Assembly: GCA_964466645.1 (NCBI GenBank)
Contig: CAYXPB010000273.1
Coordinates: 1-7,088 of the forward strand
Length of the DNA: 7,088 nucleotides
Direction of reading: 5' to 3'
DNA from: Acetivibrio sp964466645
Lineage (GTDB): Bacteria; Bacillota; Clostridia; Acetivibrionales; Acetivibrionaceae
Part shown: piece by piece, positions 4,432-7,088 of the stretch
How the letters are laid out: each line of letters begins with the position of its first letter
Position numbering within the stretch: position 1 is the stretch's first letter
Translations under genes and position numbers: made by a program
The notes under the pieces: model-generated
What the model was told of the DNA's origin: nothing
Seen by the model: the letters and a program-made list of their open reading frames with translations, nothing else
Database searches by the model: none

Positions 4432-6798
4432 CTAATTTCCAAATATGTATCTCACATTCTTAACCGATGGCGTGAGTTCGGAATCACTCGTATAAAGACC
4501 AAAACAACACTGTACCTTTTCAAATTTCCCTAAAATAAGCTCTCCATTTGTAACTTCTCTCCAATCACTCCAAGCTAAATATTCCTGTTTGGTTCTCATC
4601 CATGCCTTTACCGAAGTACCGATCGGGGCAGTTTGTTCCCACTTTATGCCCACATCTGTTTTATTGGAAACATCTACTTCTCCGAACCTAAACCACCCGT
4701 GAGGGGCATTAAGTTTGTAGCTTTTTTGATTATAGACAAAACCATCTACTATATTTTCATTTCCGCCCTCTAATGGCTGTACAAAATTGCCTGTCTCTGT
4801 TTTCGTATTCTCGGTATACATGTACAATTTAAGAGTTTTCGATTCCAGCCCACCAAGGCTATCTTTTTTTATACTATACTCAATTGATCTTTTGTCCTTA
4901 CTAACTTTGCACATCATATTTATATATCCGGCCCAATTCCAGCCTGTATAATCATTTTCAGAACAATTTTCTCTCCACTTGTATAATTTGTTGTTACATA
5001 TTTTATAGTCGGCTCCAAACGATGCTGTCCACCAAGTTCCTGTATAACCCTCTTTATCTTTACCAGTAGTATTCAAATATATTTCATAGAAATAATCCGC
5101 TCCATCTTCAAGCTCAATACTTCCGTCTACCTCAAATGAAAAATAAATATATTTGCTGTCATCTGTTACAGATAATTTTTTAACATTGATATTATCACCT
5201 GAAATTTTCTGTTTATTCTCATATAACGCATCGTTATCATTCCACTCATCTATGTTTCCATCAATATTTACCGCCCTTTTATACCAGTAGTCCGGCTCAT
5301 TTCTGTTTAAAGAATACGTATGCATAGAAGTATCGATTTGAGCAGTTCCTCCTGTGAAATACCCAATATCGCTTCCTTCCCTCTTTAGTAGCATTCCTAG
5401 CGGATTATCTATTTCACTTATATCATATATTTTTTGCATTCTTGGATGAACATAGTCAAAGGAATAGCAACCCCATATTTTAGCTGACAAATAAGAAAAC
5501 ATTTTTTTGTGTTCGTCATCCTCACTTCCATATGTATGAGCTAAAACCTTAATTTCATTTCCGGTATCTGCAACCTTCTCCCATAAATAGTCTCTTTGCG
5601 CAATATTGTAATTCCAAAGATAAGAATTTTGATCTGCCTCACCATTAGAGGCATTAAAGTCCCAATAGGGATATAAATAATTGTAAGTTAACTGTATCGA
5701 ATCGATTTGAAGATTCTTTGAATCCTTAAAATCCATCCTAATTTTAAGGTATTTTGAGTTCTTGCCTATGCCATTCCAAGACTTGACTTTGCTTCCCCAT
5801 AGTGCAGGGAGTTTTGTCCATTTTGCCTCGTCAAAGGGTTGGGAATCTCCAATCCATGCACTTATAGTACAATCAACATCTTCACTATCCCCAAACCACT
5901 GAAAATAAACCCAATCATAAGCCTGCTTTCTATCACATAGGTCAACAACGGAGTCCATATCCACAGTCATTTCAATGTATCCGTCTTCACCATCTTTTAT
6001 GAACCTTCCGTCGTAGAAACAGCTCCCTCCGGTTATCCACTCGGATAATGGCATTTTGTAAGTAACCGTACCATCAGATGCCTCAGTTCTTTCATAGGGA
6101 GTATTACCCCATACAAGAGAATTTGTACTCCAGTATCCTTCAAAGCTTTCCCATAGATAATAGTCCCCTAGTTCACAGAAAGCACGCGAACCATTAACAA
6201 CGGTCATTATACCAATAGATTTACAATAATCTGTAATCTCTTTCAATCTGTTATAGAAAATTTCGCATTTATCCGGTTGATTCGGATAATCTTGCTCCCA
6301 ATAAGCAACGTCGCACTCGTCAAGGAATATACCGTCTGCTAAGTCTTTACTCTTTAATTCTGTAATCTCAGCTATAAATTCATTTACAAAGATATCCGTA
6401 TCCCCAAATTTGTTACCAAATGAAATGTATTGAAAAACTTTGCATCCCTGCTTTTTTACAGTTTGGACACTCTCATAGTTTCTGTCATGAACCACTATAA
6501 AATCATAGACAGAATAGTCTGAAACCCCACTGTAAGCCAATTCACCATAATAAATAACAAATTTACCGGGTTCATGATACTTTGAATCTAAAACATAAGT
6601 ATCTGAAAGTTTTTTTATTCCTGCACCTTCAAAAGAGTATTCTATAGGCTGTTCTTCTACGGGATTAACCATAAATATTTCTCCACTTCTTTCAGGTAAT
6701 GCTTCCGCTGTCGGTACATTAACATTATTAAATATACCGAGAAATAAGAACACAACTCCTAATATTTTTGCACAGTTATTAATGAATTTTAAATTCAT
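4432..6798 (-). CDS. Secreted GH114-like TIM-barrel protein with beta-sandwich insertion, CBM9-like module and C-terminal beta-sandwich
   Basis: This 788-residue protein has a signal peptide (hydrophobic core 11-23, cleavage probably after AEA at 33). Residues 75-235 resemble the GH114 / TM1410 superfamily barrel: VIYYGELAYS, then VFQYISFG, then the acidic strand end DGIFLDECDVAYW (D160, E161, D163 candidates), then MTVVNGS and YLWESFEGYW (E217, E220). Residues about 236-373 interrupt the barrel with a beta-rich segment ending QIDSIQLTYNY. Barrel-like sequence resumes at about 376-495 (IKVLAHTYGSEDDEHKKMF, YSFDYVHP). Residues 505-690 look like a CBM9/DOMON-type module (NIDGNIDEWND, then KYIYFSFEVDG, then YFYEIYLNTTG). 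Residues 700-787 form a further sandwich ending SVKNVRYIFGN. There is no dockerin. Known GH114 members cleave alpha-1,4-linked galactosamine polymers; that activity is not shown here. GAGGTG five bases upstream supports the start. Confidence 0.75.
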   Translation of the reverse strand: MNLKFINNCAKILGVVFLFLGIFNNVNVPTAEALPERSGEIFMVNPVEEQPIEYSFEGAGIKKLSDTYVLDSKYHEPGKFVIYYGELAYSGVSDYSVYDFIVVHDRNYESVQTVKKQGCKVFQYISFGNKFGDTDIFVNEFIAEITELKSKDLADGIFLDECDVAYWEQDYPNQPDKCEIFYNRLKEITDYCKSIGIMTVVNGSRAFCELGDYYLWESFEGYWSTNSLVWGNTPYERTEASDGTVTYKMPLSEWITGGSCFYDGRFIKDGEDGYIEMTVDMDSVVDLCDRKQAYDWVYFQWFGDSEDVDCTISAWIGDSQPFDEAKWTKLPALWGSKVKSWNGIGKNSKYLKIRMDFKDSKNLQIDSIQLTYNYLYPYWDFNASNGEADQNSYLWNYNIAQRDYLWEKVADTGNEIKVLAHTYGSEDDEHKKMFSYLSAKIWGCYSFDYVHPRMQKIYDISEIDNPLGMLLKREGSDIGYFTGGTAQIDTSMHTYSLNRNEPDYWYKRAVNIDGNIDEWNDNDALYENKQKISGDNINVKKLSVTDDSKYIYFSFEVDGSIELEDGADYFYEIYLNTTGKDKEGYTGTWWTASFGADYKICNNKLYKWRENCSENDYTGWNWAGYINMMCKVSKDKRSIEYSIKKDSLGGLESKTLKLYMYTENTKTETGNFVQPLEGGNENIVDGFVYNQKSYKLNAPHGWFRFGEVDVSNKTDVGIKWEQTAPIGTSVKAWMRTKQEYLAWSDWREVTNGELILGKFEKVQCCFGLYTSDSELTPSVKNVRYIFGN

Positions 6799-6803
6799 AT
6801 TGA

Positions 6804-6809
6804 CACCTC
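6804..6809 (-). promoter_or_regulatory. Shine-Dalgarno sequence of the GH114-like gene
   Basis: GAGGTG on the minus strand ends five bases before the ATG at 6798, a good fit that fixes the start. The start also gives a complete signal peptide. Confidence 0.8.
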
Positions 6810-6861
6810 ATTATTTACTGTTACAAATATGCCGTTACTCTTTCTACCTCGGATTGTATAA

Positions 6862-6955
6862 ACTTTTTGTATGCAAAGTAATGTATTTCTGTTTAAAAGC
6901 TTTTAAGCTTTCATGATGGGCTTTTGAACATAAATGTTATATAGGTTATTTTTTT
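6862..6955. repeat. Intergenic repeat copy B, in the leader of the GH114-like gene
   Basis: It matches copy A at 2113-2206 in length, order of blocks and orientation. The central hairpin is partly degraded (AAGCTT arms kept, outer ccctgta/tacaggg pairing lost), while the right-hand block tataggttatttttt is intact. If the promoter at 6991-7019 is real, this copy is transcribed as part of a ~185-nt 5' leader, unlike copy A, which follows a gene. It may instead be the 3' region of a gene beyond the right edge. Confidence 0.7.
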
Positions 6956-6990
6956 AACAATAGTTGCAACAATTACTTTTTTTGAACAAT

Positions 6991-7019
6991 ATTGTATCAA
7001 ACTGATGTCAATCTGTCTA
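6991..7019 (-). promoter_or_regulatory. Candidate sigma-A promoter of the GH114-like gene
   Basis: TAGACA (7014-7019) is followed after exactly 17 bases by TACAAT (6991-6996); each box matches consensus at all but one or two positions. The start would be near 6984, giving a leader of about 185 nt that contains repeat copy B. Confidence 0.5.
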
Positions 7020-7088
7020 TAAGGTGAGTTCAAAAACATAGCTGAAGCATCATTTTTTTTGATAAGTAATAAACACCTAACAATCAAT

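Noticed and set aside
6911..7087. Open minus-strand frame of 58 codons entering from the right edge and ending TGA at 6911
   Set aside because: It overlaps a promoter candidate and repeat copy B, its composition is unremarkable, and the same frame is closed by stops in repeat copy A. It may be the tail of a gene outside the window but cannot be supported.

Overview
The window is AT-rich DNA (roughly one third G+C by eye). It carries three large genes, all on the minus strand, and each encodes a protein with an N-terminal signal peptide. A type 3 cellulose-binding module, a Thr-Pro linker and a C-terminal dockerin point to an anaerobic, cellulosome-producing clostridium of the Acetivibrio / Ruminiclostridium / Pseudobacteroides kind. 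I cannot fix the genus from this sequence alone.

Layout in the direction of transcription (high to low coordinates). At 6799-7088 there is a leader region with a candidate sigma-A promoter and one copy (B) of a ~94-bp intergenic repeat. At 4432-6798 lies a 788-residue secreted protein with a GH114-like TIM barrel, an apparent beta-sandwich insertion inside the barrel, a CBM9/DOMON-like module and a C-terminal beta-sandwich. A 209-bp gap (4223-4431) has its own promoter and a TTGTAC inverted repeat. At 2225-4222 lies a 665-residue secreted right-handed beta-helix protein with a transthyretin-like module and a dockerin. Next, 1161-2224 is about 1 kb with no large gene: repeat copy A with a perfect 15-bp-arm hairpin, a very good sigma-A promoter (1932-1960), a small terminator-like hairpin, one doubtful 94-codon ORF, a second palindromic element and the promoter/leader of the last gene. 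At 1-1160 is a secreted protein with an 11-residue-repeat charged helix, a CBM3 and a Thr-Pro-Ala linker, cut by the window edge.

Together the genes look like part of an extracellular polysaccharide-degradation set. One protein should dock on a scaffoldin (the beta-helix protein). One is probably free or carbohydrate-bound through its own modules (the GH114-like protein). One binds crystalline cellulose through CBM3 and carries a rod-like spacer, with its C-terminal function out of view. Each large gene has its own plausible promoter and Shine-Dalgarno sequence, so they are probably separate or only loosely coupled transcription units. No tRNA, rRNA, CRISPR array, insertion sequence or classic defence system is visible. 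The least explained material is the intergenic repeat pair, the orphan promoter region at 1474-1960 and the domain architectures of the outer two proteins.
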